From CAZBBB01 sp964490005 (GTDB lineage Bacteria > Planctomycetota > B15-G4), in contig CAZBBB010000075.1 in assembly GCA_964490005.1 (NCBI GenBank), forward strand, positions 1 through 15,902: a stretch of 15,902 nt of DNA, read 5' to 3'. Positions 6,173 to 14,170 of this stretch are shown piece by piece (position 1 is the first letter of the stretch; each line of letters starts with the position of its first letter). The notes below the pieces were generated by a model. That model had not been told where the DNA came from and made no database searches. It saw nothing but the letters and a program-made list of their open reading frames with translations. The position numbers were made by a program, and so were the translations under genes.

Positions 6173-6628
6173 ATGGCGGGTTTCAACAAGGTCATTCTTC
6201 TCGGCAACCTCACGCGCGACCCCGAGGTGCGCAGCACGCCGTCGGGCCAGACGGTCACGGCGCTCGGCATCGCGGTGAACCGCACCTACTACGTCGGCGG
6301 CCAGGGCGGCTCGGGCGGCGAGAAGCGCGAGGACACGACCTTCATCGACGTCGACTTCTGGGCGCGCAAGGGCGAGGTCATCGCGCAGTACTTCAAGAAG
6401 GGCGACCCGATCTTCATCGAGGGGCGCCTCAACTTCCGCGCGTGGGAGGACAAGGAGGGCAACAAGCGCAGCAAGCTCTCCGTCACCGGCGAGAACTTCG
6501 AGTTCGTCGGCGGCGGCGGCGGCGGTCGGCGCGGCGAGGGCGGCGGCCGTGCGGCGCCGGCCGAGCGCGAGGGCCAGGCCGACGCCGGCAACGGCATGGA
6601 GGCGGGCTTCGACGAAGTTCCGTTCTGA
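6173..6628 (+). CDS. ssb: Single-stranded DNA-binding protein
   Basis: SSB coats single-stranded DNA in replication, recombination and repair. The 151-residue product starts MAGFNKVILLGNLTRDPEVR and has an OB fold over about 1-112, with the family's TTFIDVDFWARKGE and KGDPIFIEGRL blocks. A Gly-rich linker follows and the protein ends in the acidic FDEVPF tip that recruits partner proteins. A Gly-rich stretch, GGQGGSGG, lengthens the loop after the NRTYY strand. The ATG at 6173 has AGGGAG (6158-6163) nine bases upstream. An in-frame ATG at 6080 would add 31 residues with no homology and lies at the candidate -10. The next gene starts two bases after the stop. Confidence 0.97.
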   Translation: MAGFNKVILLGNLTRDPEVRSTPSGQTVTALGIAVNRTYYVGGQGGSGGEKREDTTFIDVDFWARKGEVIAQYFKKGDPIFIEGRLNFRAWEDKEGNKRSKLSVTGENFEFVGGGGGGRRGEGGGRAAPAEREGQADAGNGMEAGFDEVPF

Positions 6629-6630
6629 CC

Positions 6631-7284
6631 GTGCGCGTGCTGTTGTTCGCCGGGTTGGCCGAGGCCTGCGGCCGGCGTGAGATCGAGCTGGCCGGGCTGC
6701 CGGCGCCCTGCACGGTGGGGGCGCTCGAGGCGGCGCTGCGCGCCTCCTCGGCGCAGCTGGCGGGCGCGCGCTTCCGCATCGCCGTCAACCGCGCCTATGC
6801 GCGCAGCGAGGATGCCGTGGCCGCCGGCGACGAGATCGCGCTCATCCCGCCCGTCTCGGGCGGGCGCGGGCCGCTCATCGCGGTCGGCGCGGCGCCCATC
6901 GACGTGCCGGCGGTGCTCGCCGCCGTCGAGGGGCCGGGCGAGGGCGGCGTGGTCCTGTTCCTCGGCCGCGTGCGCGACGTGGCGCGCGAGCGGCAGGTCG
7001 CGCGGCTGGACTACGAGGCCTACGCGGGCATGGCCGAGTCGGAGCTGCTGGCGCTGGCCGAAGAGGCGCGCGCGAGCCACGGCGCCTCGCGCGTCGCCAT
7101 CGTGCATCGCACGGGCACGCTGCAGATCGGCGAGGTGGCGGTGGCCATCGCGGTCGCCGCGGCGCATCGTGCCCCGGCCTTCGCCGCCTGCGCCTGGCTG
7201 ATCGACGCGCTCAAGCAGCGCGCGCCGATCTGGAAGCGGGAGCACTACGCCGACGGCAGCGCGTGGATCTCCGACCGACCCTGA
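6631..7284 (+). CDS. Fused molybdopterin synthase, MoaD-MoaE
   Basis: Molybdopterin synthase inserts two sulfurs into cyclic pyranopterin monophosphate in molybdenum-cofactor synthesis. Normally MoaD carries the sulfur on a free C-terminal Gly-Gly and MoaE is catalytic. Here both are in one 217-residue chain. Residues 1-78 are MoaD, a ubiquitin-like fold ending IPPVSGG with Gly77-Gly78. Residues 79-217 are MoaE, with FLGRVRD at 110-116, His179-Arg180, Lys195 and Lys202; the 16- and 7-residue spacings equal those of the E. coli active-site residues. The Gly-Gly is followed directly by RGP, so activity should require cleavage after Gly78, as reported for MoaX of Mycobacterium tuberculosis. The GTG start is two bases after ssb. 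No other cofactor genes are in the window. Confidence 0.92.
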   Translation: MRVLLFAGLAEACGRREIELAGLPAPCTVGALEAALRASSAQLAGARFRIAVNRAYARSEDAVAAGDEIALIPPVSGGRGPLIAVGAAPIDVPAVLAAVEGPGEGGVVLFLGRVRDVARERQVARLDYEAYAGMAESELLALAEEARASHGASRVAIVHRTGTLQIGEVAVAIAVAAAHRAPAFAACAWLIDALKQRAPIWKREHYADGSAWISDRP

Positions 7285-7295
7285 CGGGAGTGACG

Positions 7296-8465
7296 ATGAA
7301 GACCTCGGCCCGACTCGCCGCGCTGCCGCCCTACGCCTTCGCCGAACTCGATCGCCTGCTCGGCGAGCGCCTTGCGGCCGGTGCCGACGTGATCGACTTC
7401 GGCGTCGGCGATCCGCTCGAACTGCCGCCGGCGGGCGTGGTGGCGGCCGCGGTCACGGCGCTGCGCGAGGGCCGCTGCGCCGGCTACCCGAGCTACATCG
7501 GCAGCCTGGAGTATCGCCGCGCGGTGGCGCGCTGGCTCGAGGGACGCACCGGCGTGCGCCTCGATCCGCAGTCGGCGGTGAGCGCGAGCGTCGGCAGCAA
7601 GGAGGCCATCTTCCACCTGGCGGAAGCCTTCGTGGACCCGGGCGACGTCGTGCTGCTGCCGTCGCCCGGCTATCCGCCCTACGCGCGCGGCGCGCAGTTC
7701 GCCGAGGGGCGGCCGGTCGCCTACGCCGTGCCGCCCGGAGGGCCGACGCTGCCCGACCTCGACGCGTTGCCGCACGATGTCGGCGATCGCCTGCGGGTCG
7801 TGTGGATCACGCAGCCGCACGTGCCCACCGGGCGCGCCGCCGACCTGTCGGCACTGTCGCGCCTCGCCGCGCAGGTGCGCGAGCGCGACGTGCTGCTCTG
7901 CTCGGACGAGGCCTACTCCGAACTGTGGTTCACGGCGCCGCCGGCGAGCGCGCTGCAGACGGGCACGGCCAACGTGCTCGTGTTCCAGTCGCTGAGCAAG
8001 CGCGCCTGCATGACGGGCTGGCGCATCGGTTTCGTGGCGGGCGACGAGCGCGCCGTGGCCGCCTTCCGTCGGCTGAAGACGAACATCGATTCGGGCACGC
8101 CCGACTTCGTGCAGGAGGCCGCGATCGCGGCGCTCGCCGACGAGGGCGGCCCCGAGGAAGCGCGCCGCCGCTACGCCGAGCGCGCCGCCGCGCTGCTGCC
8201 GGCGCTGTCGGCGCTGGGTTGCGAGGCGCGCCTGCCCGAGGCCGGCTTCTACCTGTGGGTCGGCACGCCGGGCGGCGTGTCCGGCGTCGAGTTCGCGCGG
8301 CGCCTGCTCGAGGAACGCCCGGCGCTCGCGGTGATGCCCGGCGAGTGGCTGGCCGAGACGCTGGCCGACGGGAGCCATCCGGGCGCGGGGCGCGTGCGGC
8401 TGGCGCTGATCCCCGACGTCGACCGCTGCCGCGAGGCGGCCGGCCGTCTGGCCGACTGGTCATGA
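7296..8465 (+). CDS. Class I/II PLP-dependent aminotransferase (DapC/DapL-like)
   Basis: The 389-residue product is a fold-type I aminotransferase. It shows FGVGDP at 35-40, SVGSKEAIFHL at 98-108, SPGYPPY at 123-129, DEAYSE at 204-209, the Schiff-base Lys235 in SLSKRACMTGWRIG, and Arg368 at the substrate carboxylate position. The wording resembles diaminopimelate aminotransferases (DapC or DapL) of the lysine pathway, but substrate cannot be assigned by eye. One deviation stands out: the usual NPTG reads VPTG (PHVPTGR, Val176). This replaces the Asn that hydrogen-bonds the cofactor ring oxygen. The ATG at 7296 has GGGAG five bases upstream; an ATG at 7263 lies inside the previous gene and adds nothing conserved. 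The stop overlaps the next start as ATGA. Confidence 0.9.
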   Translation: MKTSARLAALPPYAFAELDRLLGERLAAGADVIDFGVGDPLELPPAGVVAAAVTALREGRCAGYPSYIGSLEYRRAVARWLEGRTGVRLDPQSAVSASVGSKEAIFHLAEAFVDPGDVVLLPSPGYPPYARGAQFAEGRPVAYAVPPGGPTLPDLDALPHDVGDRLRVVWITQPHVPTGRAADLSALSRLAAQVRERDVLLCSDEAYSELWFTAPPASALQTGTANVLVFQSLSKRACMTGWRIGFVAGDERAVAAFRRLKTNIDSGTPDFVQEAAIAALADEGGPEEARRRYAERAAALLPALSALGCEARLPEAGFYLWVGTPGGVSGVEFARRLLEERPALAVMPGEWLAETLADGSHPGAGRVRLALIPDVDRCREAAGRLADWS

Positions 8466-11254
8466 CGCTGCGACAGGCGCTGGCGGGGCTGCTGCTCGTC
8501 GCGGGCGGCGCCGCGGCGCAGCTCGAGTCGGACGAGGACCGCGCGTTGCTCGGCGAGCTGCGCGAGGTGTTCCGGCGCGGCGGCTCGTGGTCGGCGCAGC
8601 AGGAACTCGAGGCCTACCTGGCCGACTTCCCCGCGTCGGCCGAGGCGCGCGCGCTCGCGGCGCAGGCCGCCTTCGCGCGCGGACAGCTCGACGCGGCGCG
8701 CGCGCACCTCGACGCGATCGGCCCCGAGTCCCTGCCGCGACTGCGCGCCGCCCTGCTGGCGCGCGAGGGCCGCCACGAGGACCTGCTGCGCCTGGCGCGC
8801 TCGGGCGCGCTGCGGGGCCTGCTCGGAGAGCGGCTGGCGGTCGAGGCGCTCGACGCGCTCGGACGGCGCAGCGAGGCGCTCGCGGCCTCGGCGCGCGCCA
8901 CCGCGGCCGTCGACGACCGGCAGCTCGACGGGCACGAACTGCTCGAACTGGCCCGGCTGCTGCTGTTCCAGCGGCGCTTCGATCTGGCCAACCAGGCGCT
9001 GGTCTTCGCCGACGCCGAACTCAACGGCCGGCGCGGCCCCTCGGCGAAACTGGTCGAGTTCGACGTGCCGCTGCTGCTCGGCGAGGTCTACGCCGAGACG
9101 CGCCAGAGCAGCCAGGGCGGCGGCGACCCGACGCTGGCGGTGCTCAACGAAGTGCTCGCGGTCGACGCGGGGCACGTCGAGGCGCTCGTCACGAAGGCGC
9201 GCGTCTACCTCTACGGCATGAACGGCCGGGCCGCCGAGGCGGCGCTGGCCCGCGCGCTGTCGCGCGATCCGGGGCACCCCGGCGCGCTGCTGCTGCTGGC
9301 CCGCACGCGCCTGCTCGACCGCCGCGTCGGCGCGGCGCTGGCGCTCGCCGAACAGGTGCTCGCGCGCGATCCGCGCCACCGCGAGGCGCTCGCCGTCCGC
9401 GCCGTGGCGCTCGTCGTGGGAGCGCGGCCGGGCGCCGAAGCCGGCCAGCAGGCCTTCGCGACGGCGCACCCGGAGAGCGGCGCGCTCCACGCCCTGCTCG
9501 GCGAAGTGCTGCAGAGCCACTACCGTTTCGAGGAGTCGATCCCGGCGCTCGAACGCGCGCTGGTGCTCTCGCCCGAGGACGAGCGGCCCCTGCCGCTGCT
9601 CGCGCAGAGCCTGGCGCACGTCGGGCGCGAGACGGAGGCGCGCGCGGCCCTGCAGGAGCACCTGCGGCGCTCGCCCTGGCCCTACCCGTGGCGGCACAAC
9701 ATGCTGGCCGTGCTCGCCGAGCTGGCGGCCGCGACCGAGACGACGAGCGGCGAGGCGCCGGTGCTGCGCCTGCGCCTGCCGCCCGCCGACGCCGACGTGC
9801 TCGGTGGGCCGCTGGCCGACCGTCTGCGCGCGGCCGAGCGCGACCTGAGCGCGCGCTGGGGCGTGGATCTGCCCGACGAGGTGCTCGTGGAGGTCTTCTC
9901 GCGGCAGGGGGACTTCTCGGTGCGCACGGTGGGTTTCGAGGGCTTCCTCGCGCTCGGCGCCTGCTTCGGCCGCGTCGTGACGCTGGTCTCGCCGCTGAGC
10001 GAACTGCGCGGGCACTTCCAGTGGGAGCAGACGGCCGTGCACGAGTTCGCGCACGTCGTCACGCTGGCGCTCTCGCGGCAGCGCGTGCCGCGCTGGCTCA
10101 CCGAAGGCGTCTCCGTCGTGGAGGAGAAGCGCGCGCATCCGGCCTGGGCGCGCGAACTCGAGCGCGAGGTGCTCGACGCGCGGGCCAACGGGCTCGTGCC
10201 GCCCATCGAACGGCTCGACGAGACCTTCCGCGACGGTTCGACGGTGCTGCTGGGCTACTACCTCGGCAGCCTGGTCTGCGAACTCGTCGAGCGCGACTTC
10301 GGGTTCCCGGCGCTGCGGGCGCTGGTCGCGGCCTATGGCGAGGGCCTCGACACGCCGGCGGCCGTGCGCGCGGCGCTGGGCGTCGACGTGGACGAACTCG
10401 ATCGCCGTCTCGAGGTCTACCTCGAGGAGGTCGTGGCCGCACGCGCGGTCGTGCGGCCGCGCTGGAACGAGGACGGCCGCGCGCGTCTGCGGCGGCGGGC
10501 CCTCGACGGAGACAGCGAGGCCTGGCTCGACCTGGCTTCCGCCTGCCTGGCGGCCGGTCTGCGCACCGACGCCGACGCGGCGCTCGCGGCGCACGCGGCG
10601 GCGCACGGCGAGTGCCCGGCGGCGCAGCGCGTGCTGGCCGAGCGCGACGTGCGCGACGGACGTCCCGATCGCGCGCGCGAGCGGCTGGCCGAGTGGGTCG
10701 CGCACGGACAGGTCGACGCCGACGGACTGCTGCTGCACGCCCGGCTGCTCGACCGCGCCGGCGAGGCGCATGCCGCGCGCGAGACGCTGTGGCGGGCGCT
10801 CGAGCTGTATCCCGGCGACGTCGGCGAGGGCGGCGCCGCGGTCGAGCTGGCGCGCAGCATCGACGCCGCCGAGCAGCCCGAGGAGTGGCGTCGGCTGCTC
10901 GAGCACGTGATCGCGCACGACGAGCGCGCCTTCGAGGCGCGCGTGCAGCTGGCGCGCACGGCCGCCGAGCAGGGCGACCACGAACGCGCCGCGAAGCTGT
11001 ATCGGGAGGCTCTGGGCATCGACCCGTGCCGGCCCGAGCTGCGCATGGCGCTGGCCGAGGCGCTCTCCGCGCTCGACCGCCCGGAGGAGGCGGCCGAGCA
11101 GTGGCGGCTGGTGCTGGCCCTGCGCGAGGAGCACGTGCCCGGCGAGGCGGCGTCGGCGCACGATCTGCCGGGCTTCGTTCCGAAGGGCGGCGAGGCGACG
11201 CTGCCCGACTGGCAGGCTCGCGCGCGGCGCGCCCTTTCGGGAGCGTCGCCGTGA
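8462..11254 (+). CDS. Exported TPR protein with gluzincin-type metalloprotease domain
   Basis: The ATG overlaps the aminotransferase stop (ATGA). The 930-residue product begins with a Sec-type signal peptide, likely cleaved after Ala19 (GGAAA-Q). Residues about 40-405 are helical tetratricopeptide-like repeats, with the clearest units at 225-310 (AEAALARALSRDPGHPGALL). A middle domain, about 440-690, carries HEFAH at 527-531 and WLTEG with Glu548 as the probable third zinc ligand, sixteen residues after the second His. This is the layout of the peptidase MA-like gluzincins. A second TPR block fills about 700-905 (AAKLYREALGIDPCRPELR). Zinc ligands and catalytic Glu528 are intact, so it is probably active in the periplasm or outside. 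Substrate is unknown; the TPR blocks may hold partners. Similar TPR-protease proteins occur in planctomycetes. Confidence 0.85.
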   Translation: MTLRQALAGLLLVAGGAAAQLESDEDRALLGELREVFRRGGSWSAQQELEAYLADFPASAEARALAAQAAFARGQLDAARAHLDAIGPESLPRLRAALLAREGRHEDLLRLARSGALRGLLGERLAVEALDALGRRSEALAASARATAAVDDRQLDGHELLELARLLLFQRRFDLANQALVFADAELNGRRGPSAKLVEFDVPLLLGEVYAETRQSSQGGGDPTLAVLNEVLAVDAGHVEALVTKARVYLYGMNGRAAEAALARALSRDPGHPGALLLLARTRLLDRRVGAALALAEQVLARDPRHREALAVRAVALVVGARPGAEAGQQAFATAHPESGALHALLGEVLQSHYRFEESIPALERALVLSPEDERPLPLLAQSLAHVGRETEARAALQEHLRRSPWPYPWRHNMLAVLAELAAATETTSGEAPVLRLRLPPADADVLGGPLADRLRAAERDLSARWGVDLPDEVLVEVFSRQGDFSVRTVGFEGFLALGACFGRVVTLVSPLSELRGHFQWEQTAVHEFAHVVTLALSRQRVPRWLTEGVSVVEEKRAHPAWARELEREVLDARANGLVPPIERLDETFRDGSTVLLGYYLGSLVCELVERDFGFPALRALVAAYGEGLDTPAAVRAALGVDVDELDRRLEVYLEEVVAARAVVRPRWNEDGRARLRRRALDGDSEAWLDLASACLAAGLRTDADAALAAHAAAHGECPAAQRVLAERDVRDGRPDRARERLAEWVAHGQVDADGLLLHARLLDRAGEAHAARETLWRALELYPGDVGEGGAAVELARSIDAAEQPEEWRRLLEHVIAHDERAFEARVQLARTAAEQGDHERAAKLYREALGIDPCRPELRMALAEALSALDRPEEAAEQWRLVLALREEHVPGEAASAHDLPGFVPKGGEATLPDWQARARRALSGASP

Positions 11255-11268
11255 GGCGCGCGTCGTCG

Positions 11269-11298
11269 TTGCGCATCGTTTCGGCTCGGTGCTAGCCT
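11269..11298 (+). promoter_or_regulatory. Probable promoter of the DnaA-like/tmk/holB unit
   Basis: TTGCGC (11269-11274) and TAGCCT (11293-11298) are 18 bases apart, in a 55-base gap. Transcription would begin near 11304-11306, only about five bases before the ATG at 11310. The message would then be almost leaderless. Confidence 0.45.
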
Positions 11299-11309
11299 GC
11301 CGTGCTCGA

Positions 11310-12617
11310 ATGAACGAGCGGGGCGCGGAGATCTGGGCAGCGGTGAGCGACGCCTTCGGGCAGCGTCGGGGCGAGTCCGCGCGCCGGCTGTGGCTGCAGG
11401 GTGCGCGCGCGGCCGGGCTGAGCCGCGGACTGTTCACGCTCGACGTCGGGACGCCGGCCGCCAAGGCCGCCATCGACGCGCGCTACCTCGACGAACTGCA
11501 GGAGCTGTTCCGCGAACTCACCGGCAGCACCGTGCGCATCGTCACGCGGGTGGGGCCCGACCCGGCACAACGACCGCCTGCGCCGCTGCCGCCGCTGCCC
11601 GGCTCGCTGCTGCGGCCCGGCCGCTTCGTCGTGACGCCGAGCAACCGCCTGGCGCACGAAGCCGTCGAACGGCTGGCGCTCACGCCGCGCGGCTGGAATC
11701 CGCTGACCCTGCACGGCCCGCCCGGCTCGGGCAAGACCGAGCTGGCGCGCCACGCCCTCGCGCGACTGCGCCAGCTCGGCGAGGCGCAGGACCCGCTGGT
11801 GCTCTCGGCCCCGGCGCTGACGCGCGACGTCTCCTCGGCCGCGCGCAGCGGGCGCCTCGCGGCCCTGCGCGCCGAGTGGGGCGCGCGCGACCTGCTCGTC
11901 CTCGACGAGGTGCACCGCCTGCGCGGCCAGCCGCGCTGCCGCGCGGAGGCCGCCGCGCTCATGCACGACCTGCTCGCGGCGGGCCGCCGCGTGCTCGTGC
12001 TCTCGCGCCACGCGCCGGCGCAGCTCAAGGGCTTCGACGAGCGGCTGCCCTCGCTGCTGCAGGGCGGCATGGTCATCCCGGTCGCGGAGCCCGACACCGA
12101 CGACCGCATCGCGATGCTCACGGCGATCGCCGAGGAGCTGCCGCGCCCGCCGGCCCCCGAGGTCGTGCCGGCGCTCGCCGCGCGCTGCCCGGGCACGCTG
12201 GCCGACGCCGTGCGCGTGCTGCAGCGCGCCGCCCTCGATGCCGACGAGCGCGACGTGCCGCTCGACCTGGCGCTGCTGGGGCACCGGCTCGCGGGTCCGA
12301 CGCCGGCCGAGGCCACGCTCGGCTCGGTCGTCGACGCGGTCGCGACCGTGGCGGGCGTGCAGGCCGACCGCATCCGCACCCGCGAGAAGTCGCGCGACGT
12401 CGCGGCCGCCCGGCACCTGTGCGTGTATCTCGCGACGCGCAGCCTCGGGTTCTCCGCGCGCCAGGTCTGCCGCTCGCTGGGGCACGTCTCGCCCTCGCTC
12501 GCCGGCTACGCGCGACGCGTGGTCGAGGCGCGCCGGCAGTCCGACGCGGCCTACGACCGGCTCGTCCACGACCTGCAGGCGCGCCTGCAGGGAGCGCAGC
12601 GCGACTTCCAGTGGTGA
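11310..12617 (+). CDS. DnaA-family AAA+ protein, degenerate (probable DnaA paralogue)
   Basis: All DnaA regions can be traced in 435 residues. Residues 1-80 match domain I (ARYLDELQELFRELTGSTVRIV). Residues 106-112, FVVTPSN, match the conserved FVVGxSN that opens domain III. Walker A is GPPGSGKT (136-143) and Walker B is LLVLDEVH (195-202). A sensor-type VLSRHAP is at 229-235. Domain IV-like helices occupy about 340-410 (REKSRDVAAARHLCVYLA). Two key features are lost: the arginine finger (SRF in DnaA) reads SLL at 248-250, and the DHTTV signature that reads DnaA boxes is replaced by HVSPSLAGYA. ATP binding looks intact. The cell's initiator is probably elsewhere, and this may be a regulator or loader. 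The ATG at 11310 is preferred to GTG 11289, which lies above the likely transcript start. Confidence 0.8.
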   Translation: MNERGAEIWAAVSDAFGQRRGESARRLWLQGARAAGLSRGLFTLDVGTPAAKAAIDARYLDELQELFRELTGSTVRIVTRVGPDPAQRPPAPLPPLPGSLLRPGRFVVTPSNRLAHEAVERLALTPRGWNPLTLHGPPGSGKTELARHALARLRQLGEAQDPLVLSAPALTRDVSSAARSGRLAALRAEWGARDLLVLDEVHRLRGQPRCRAEAAALMHDLLAAGRRVLVLSRHAPAQLKGFDERLPSLLQGGMVIPVAEPDTDDRIAMLTAIAEELPRPPAPEVVPALAARCPGTLADAVRVLQRAALDADERDVPLDLALLGHRLAGPTPAEATLGSVVDAVATVAGVQADRIRTREKSRDVAAARHLCVYLATRSLGFSARQVCRSLGHVSPSLAGYARRVVEARRQSDAAYDRLVHDLQARLQGAQRDFQW

Positions 12618-13231
12618 GCGGCGGCGGCCGGCTGATCGCCTTCGAAGGCATCGACGGCTGCGGCAAGAGCACGCAACTGGGCCTGTGCGCCGAAGCGCTC
12701 GCGCAGCGCGCCGGAGCGCGGCCGCGCGTGCTGCGCGAACCGGGCGGCACGGCCCTCGGCGAGGCGCTGCGCCGGCTGCTGCTCGGCGGCGGCGAGATCG
12801 GCGCGCGCGCCGAGCTGCTGCTCTACATGGCCGCACGCGCCGAACTGTGGGAGCGCGAGGTGCTGCCGGCGCTCGGGCGCGGCGAGACCGTGCTGCTCGA
12901 CCGCAGCCACTACTCGACGCTGGCCTACCAGGGCGCGGGGCTGGATTTGCCGCGGGCCGAGATCGACGCGGTGGCGCGCCTCGTGCTGCAGGGACGGCTG
13001 CCCGACCGGGTGCTGCTGTTCGACTTGAGTCCGGCCCTGGCCGCCGCGCGCCTGGCGCACCGGGGCGCCGACCGCATCGAGCGCCGCGATCCGGCGTACT
13101 TCGAGCGGGTCGCGGCGGCCTACCGCGCGCTGGCGGCGGCCGAGCCGGCGCGCTTCGTCGTGCTCGACGCGAGCGCCGCGCCCGAGGTCCTCGCGCAGGC
13201 CGTGCAGCGGAGCCTGGCCGATGTGGCCTGA
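12614..13231 (+). CDS. tmk: Thymidylate kinase
   Basis: Tmk phosphorylates dTMP to dTDP for DNA synthesis. The 205-residue product has the P-loop FEGIDGCGKST (10-20), REPGGT in the substrate site, LLDRSHYSTLAYQG (the DRx motif and the dTMP-contacting segment), and a LID region around HRGADRIERRD. Length is normal. The GTG at 12614 overlaps the upstream stop as GTGA; an adjacent in-frame GTG at 12611 is an alternative one residue longer. It is sandwiched between a DnaA-like gene and the clamp-loader gene, a common tmk-holB arrangement, and overlaps holB by 11 bases. Confidence 0.96.
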   Translation: MSGGGRLIAFEGIDGCGKSTQLGLCAEALAQRAGARPRVLREPGGTALGEALRRLLLGGGEIGARAELLLYMAARAELWEREVLPALGRGETVLLDRSHYSTLAYQGAGLDLPRAEIDAVARLVLQGRLPDRVLLFDLSPALAAARLAHRGADRIERRDPAYFERVAAAYRALAAAEPARFVVLDASAAPEVLAQAVQRSLADVA

Positions 13232-14153
13232 TCCGGGGCAGGAGGCGGCCCGCGCCGCGCTGAGCGCCGCCCACCGACGCGGCCGGCTGCCGCCGACGCT
13301 GCTGCTCACCGGCGCCGAGGGGCTGGAACTGCGCGCGCTGGCCCTGTGGCTCGTGGCGCTGCGCTGGTGCGCGGCGCCGAACGAGGCGCCGTGCGGCGTG
13401 TGCGGGTCCTGCCAGCGCGTGGCCGGCGGGCAGCATCCCGACCTCGAACTCGTCGCGCACGGCGAGGGCGAAGGCGAGGGCGAGGGCGGCGGCGCGGGGC
13501 TGGGCGTCGACGTCGTGCGCGCGCGCATCGTCGCGCCGCTGGGCCTGCGCTCGGTGGAAGGCGGGGGCCGCGCCGTGATCGTCGACGGCGCCGACGCGCT
13601 CAACGAGGCGGCGCAGAACGCCCTGCTCAAGACGCTCGAGGAGCCGCCGCGCGGCGCGCTGCTGCTGCTGCTCACCGCGCATCCGTCGGCGCTGCTCGCG
13701 ACGGTGGCCAGCCGCTGCCCCGAACTGCGCCTGGCGCCGGTCGACGACGCCCTGCTCGCCGCGCGCCATCCGCAGGCCGATCCCGAGCGACTGTCGCTCG
13801 CGCGCGGCCGCGAGGGGCGCCTCAAGGCGCTCGAGCAGCTCGACGTGGCGGCGCTGCGGGAGACCTTCGACGCGCTGCTCGGCGGCCAGCTCGGCGCGGC
13901 GGGCGCGCTCGGCGTGCTGCCGGTCGAGAGCGCGCCCGACGTGCAGCGGCTGGCCCTCGACGTGCTGCTCGCGCGGCTGCTCGACCACGCCCGCGAGCGC
14001 GGCCTCGATCCGGTTCCGGGCCAGCGTGCGCTCGACGCCGTCCGCGCCGACCTGGCCCGGCACATCCCGGCCCGCGTCGCCTGGCTGGCGGGGAGTATGG
14101 ATCTGCGGGCCGCATATGTGGGGGCCCGGGAGGCGGCGGCCCCCCAGTCCTAG
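13221..14153 (+). CDS. holB: DNA polymerase III delta-prime subunit
   Basis: Delta-prime is the fixed subunit of the clamp loader that opens and loads the beta clamp. The 310-residue product shows LLLTGAEGLE at 27-36, where the P-loop has lost its Gly-Lys-Thr, as in E. coli delta-prime, which does not bind ATP. The zinc module has Cys50, Cys58, Cys61 and Cys64, followed by QHPDLELV. Next come ALNEAAQNALLKTLEEPP at 126-143 and the SRC motif at 164-166, whose Arg acts in trans on a neighbouring ATP site. A Gly-Glu repeat (81-91) inserted after the HPDLELV strand is not typical. The ATG at 13221 lies inside tmk. The last 60 residues are Ala-rich and poorly conserved. This is the probable end of the replication unit. 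Confidence 0.93.
   Translation: MWPDPGQEAARAALSAAHRRGRLPPTLLLTGAEGLELRALALWLVALRWCAAPNEAPCGVCGSCQRVAGGQHPDLELVAHGEGEGEGEGGGAGLGVDVVRARIVAPLGLRSVEGGGRAVIVDGADALNEAAQNALLKTLEEPPRGALLLLLTAHPSALLATVASRCPELRLAPVDDALLAARHPQADPERLSLARGREGRLKALEQLDVAALRETFDALLGGQLGAAGALGVLPVESAPDVQRLALDVLLARLLDHARERGLDPVPGQRALDAVRADLARHIPARVAWLAGSMDLRAAYVGAREAAAPQS
13461..13490 (+). repeat. GGCGAG hexamer tandem repeat within holB
   Basis: Five successive hexamers (GGCGAG, GGCGAA, GGCGAG, GGCGAG, GGCGGC) encode Gly-Glu dipeptides at residues 81-90 of delta-prime. The near-identity suggests slippage expansion in frame. Confidence 0.65.
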
Positions 14154-14170
14154 TGGCCGGTTCAGGGGCG

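Noticed and set aside
8249..11473. Very long open frame on the minus strand opposite the TPR-protease gene (over 1000 codons)
   Set aside because: It has no recognisable domains and an Arg/Gln/Ala/His-rich composition typical of antisense frames in GC-rich DNA. The + strand frame has a signal peptide, TPRs and HEFAH.
11292..14063. Long minus-strand open frame spanning the DnaA-like, tmk and holB genes
   Set aside because: It covers three well-supported + strand genes and shows no domain of its own.
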